Shown here: piece by piece, positions 6,601-7,208 of the stretch
How positions within the stretch are numbered: the first letter of the stretch is position 1
How the letters are laid out: each line of letters begins with the position of its first letter
Assembly: GCA_900553115.1 (NCBI GenBank)
Contig: USCF01000049.1
Coordinates: forward strand, 1-7,208
DNA length: 7,208 bases
Direction of reading: 5' to 3'
DNA from: an uncultured Alphaproteobacteria bacterium
GTDB taxonomy: Bacteria; Pseudomonadota; Alphaproteobacteria; RF32; CAG-239
Notes under the pieces: generated by a model
Seen by the model: only the letters and a program-made list of their open reading frames with translations
Told to the model about the DNA's origin: nothing
Databases searched by the model: none
Program-made: the position numbers and the translations under genes

Positions 6601-7208
6601 GATAAAGATGGCGTTTGGGGATACGGTATGGATCCAAACAAAGCCATGGCCGGTTTCAACAAAGAAGAATTTGATGAACACGTAAAACAAATCAGACAAA
6701 AAGGTTTGTATAAAAAGCTTTATACCGCTGAAGAAATGAAAAATCTTGCAGAAGGAAAAGCTGCCGAAGGTAAAGAACTTATCGACGAATTTTATGGCGA
6801 CAAAGGTGACGGCGGAAAAGGTAAAGGTCCAAAAGCCCAAGAAGAAAATCTTCAAAAAGAGCAGATGAAGCACGAATTATTCCGCCTGAATGAAGAATAT
6901 CAAAAAGTTCATGCTGAAGCTATAAAACTTCAAGCTGAAGCTAAAAGTGCTCAAAGCACCAAAGACGCCGCAAAAGCTAAAATGGACAGCGCAAAAGCCG
7001 TGGCCAACAGGACTAACGACCCTCAAGATATTGCAGCCTTCAAACGCGCAGAAGCCGAATATCAAAACAGCCTTAGCCGATATAACAAATTGGTTACGGA
7101 ATATACTAAACTAAAAGATGAAAACAACAATTTGGTTACTAATATCAATAATACGCAGGGAATGTATAACGGTTTAGCTACTCCAACAAACAGCAAAACA
7201 GTTAACGA
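3592..7208 (+). CDS. Giant M23 peptidase-VirB6/TrbL-like fusion with repeat and coiled-coil tail (3' partial)
   Basis: The frame is open from ATG 3592 to the window edge, at least 1205 residues. Residues 1-35 are a signal peptide (ending VWA). Residues 36-312 hold 17 cysteines and an M23 domain with H116-x-x-x-D120, H177 (in LYRHL), a VKKGDPIG segment, and H224-x-H226; all expected zinc and catalytic residues are present. Residues 298-626 are a VirB6-like core: CN/YF/CxxC (C309, C312), membrane segments at about 340-358, 374-394, 488-510, 512-538, 553-576 and 604-624, ending in FFGE. Then come an Ala/Gly/Lys segment (630-690), DxxGN-like repeats (706-1009) and a coiled coil (1084-1183). Expected role: inner-membrane channel subunit that also cuts peptidoglycan cross-links. 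The start is in the end of the previous gene with only a weak Shine-Dalgarno; ATG 3595 is an equal alternative. The number of membrane crossings is uncertain. Confidence 0.85.
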   Translation, partial: MMKITNNIIKNMLKALSISTLTMTLSLLANSDVWANCNGTTPQCSEAAECKPATKGNGIFYQNASTRIDSACVWKNTKTDESCFDSAPVSWVGSYNMPGYRACSSGKNCKGGKRNHLGSDLGSGGRTNVIAYAAADGVVAFYKQNSSYSGRTLVIQHDKKCSSSGKGKSTYSTLYRHLFKVAVRVGQQVKKGDPIGVVGGSKFVSHLCDNSAQAKNCSNFYAIHLHLEVFDGLNGAASTGSSNTYMSACGNIQALCGGCSNDIGSCKKNGAVTSATDNNTANIDGLEDVGGVSAEPKCNASSYFDKESCMFCPLFKTLFNAASEIAYIAIKKLSAPSKGLVIIGFAIWLAYLIMKQIASVQKAAPADMLKEIIFQGTRVAVVVFILSGDLFQVMDLTINPVVETGLTFARSLNEKSNCPEQSSYLEGIRGYGAGLNDNNEGGLAHSMGTSIVCTIKNLEDTVGLLASLGNYSICTAFYDRAVWSGVIPHLGFLTTGLFLWGAGMFLLLTFPWCLVDAILQLCIAAAMIPCSIAAYAFKATAKYIKTVWDFFMNAMFNLVFLAVVTFIINSMFLDWIGYKNTDVESFITNFDPENFVYSGDGGLAWWGLASFKIAAACFLFYCFFGEAGRMAQVFAAGAGLTVGSQVGSSINDAAKKAGKGAAKMGKKAAGAIGEGVNSLAGNWARSKLNQAKGFGLLALGGRKLRDEKGNVIGYQARFKIPGFTQTRTVTKDANGVWTQNKETHQKTAADKMFKPMKDENGNTVFGVKTGRNQYEQMEKSVDAATGNIIYTSQDGQSKLITDKDGNILQYKGSSDKEMKNEVHNGSVRTINDSLMKKRVMTDANGNVIGTDVSFKNVSSKYLINKDGSTNMHAFNQIMKGVSAENKADAMAAMVDMHMAARGQNLDNRFKNRKVEMDKDGSISITQTNHDGSTQLIKAKMIDGQMVIDNKTTDKNGNITSIKSNGVLTKTVNYELLKDGSYKASTRYTFTDEAHGRSRLSPPLDKDGVWGYGMDPNKAMAGFNKEEFDEHVKQIRQKGLYKKLYTAEEMKNLAEGKAAEGKELIDEFYGDKGDGGKGKGPKAQEENLQKEQMKHELFRLNEEYQKVHAEAIKLQAEAKSAQSTKDAAKAKMDSAKAVANRTNDPQDIAAFKRAEAEYQNSLSRYNKLVTEYTKLKDENNNLVTNINNTQGMYNGLATPTNSKTVN
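3889..4287 (+). other. M23 (lysostaphin/LytM-type) zinc endopeptidase domain
   Basis: These bases encode residues 100-232 of the 3592 protein. The ordered motifs are HLGSDLG (zinc ligands H116 and D120), ADGVV, the LVIQHD strand, STLYRHL (H177), VGQQVKKGDPIGVVG, and HLHLEV (H224 catalytic, H226 zinc ligand). Between the GVVGGS turn and HLHLEV lies a loop about 12 residues longer than usual, with a likely disulfide pair (C208, C217). The domain should be active in the periplasm. Confidence 0.9.
4483..5469 (+). other. VirB6/TrbL-like membrane core of the 3592 protein
   Basis: These bases encode residues 298-626. They hold a cysteine motif, two membrane segments, a loop of about 90 residues with C418, C453 and C474, then four further hydrophobic segments and FFGE. 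The first half resembles the 242 gene and the second resembles the middle of the 1323 gene. Known VirB6 proteins have about five crossings with a large central periplasmic loop; this layout is close. The basic segment just after residue 630 suggests a cytoplasmic tail, but six candidate segments would put it outside, so one segment may not cross. Confidence 0.68.
5707..6618 (+). repeat. Protein-level DxxGN/DKDGS repeat region
   Basis: These bases encode residues 706-1009 of the 3592 protein, with about twelve short turns of the type D-x-x/D-G-N/S followed by a hydrophobic or aromatic strand. Examples begin at residues 706, 732, 758, 782, 802, 842, 866, 917, 930, 953, 980 and 1004. Spacing is irregular, about 13-50 residues. 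The pattern suggests repeated beta-hairpins joined by Asp/Gly/Asn turns. The copies are too diverged to show as a DNA repeat. No function can be assigned. Confidence 0.65.
6841..7140 (+). other. Predicted coiled coil in the tail of the 3592 protein
   Basis: These bases encode residues 1084-1183, rich in Glu, Lys, Ala, Gln and Leu, with no proline except at an Asn-Asp-Pro turn near residue 1144. That turn probably separates two helices, making a helical hairpin. Such a segment could mediate oligomer formation or contact with a cytoplasmic ATPase. This is inferred from composition and heptad-like spacing only. Confidence 0.6.

Noticed and set aside
5707..6618. Dockerin/EF-hand calcium sites or an RHS toxin core
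   Set aside because: Some turns read DKDGN, but the spacing is irregular, complete 12-residue EF loops are not seen, and the YD-repeat pattern and core-end motif of RHS proteins are missing.
1323..7208. The two large genes as one gene broken by a frameshift
   Set aside because: Each has its own signal peptide and its own hydrolase domain, and the first ends in a natural charged tail. A short overlap of separate genes explains the junction better.

Overview
All readable content is on the + strand: five closely packed open reading frames with gaps of 1, 28 and 12 bases and one 17-base overlap. This is the pattern of the inside of a single operon. The first gene is cut by the left edge and the last by the right edge. 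I see no tRNA, rRNA, CRISPR array, insertion sequence or convincing terminator, and no gene-free stretch over 300 bases. Base composition is moderately AT-rich (by eye) and the standard code fits. A Gram-negative bacterium is indicated by Sec signal peptides, periplasmic-type cysteine-rich domains and VirB6/TrbL-like membrane proteins. An alphaproteobacterium (gut or host-associated lineage, possibly Rickettsiales-like in having several enlarged VirB6 proteins) is my best guess, held weakly.

Layout: 1-240, basic C-terminal tail of an upstream protein. 242-835, a 197-aa signal-peptide membrane protein that resembles the first membrane half of the last gene. 864-1310, a small secreted protein of unknown function. 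1323-3608, a signal peptide, a SleB-like cell-wall hydrolase domain, a VirB6-like second membrane half, and a Gly/Gln/Asn/Lys-rich tail. 3592-7208, a very large protein (at least 1205 codons, no stop before the edge) with a signal peptide, a cysteine-rich M23 peptidase domain with all metal and catalytic residues, a full VirB6-like membrane core, a long DxxGN-type repeat region and a coiled coil.

Reading as a system: the window looks like the inner-membrane channel part of a type IV secretion or conjugation apparatus. The peptidoglycan-opening function, usually a separate VirB1-type enzyme, appears to be built into the VirB6-like proteins. Two different hydrolase folds are used: SleB-like, expected to act on the glycan/stem side, and M23, expected to cut peptide cross-links. 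One paralog keeps both membrane halves in one chain. The other seems divided between the 242-835 and 1323-3608 genes, with the small secreted protein between them. The homology between the two sets was read by eye from shared motifs and needs profile searches. No VirB4, VirD4 or other hallmark gene lies in this window.
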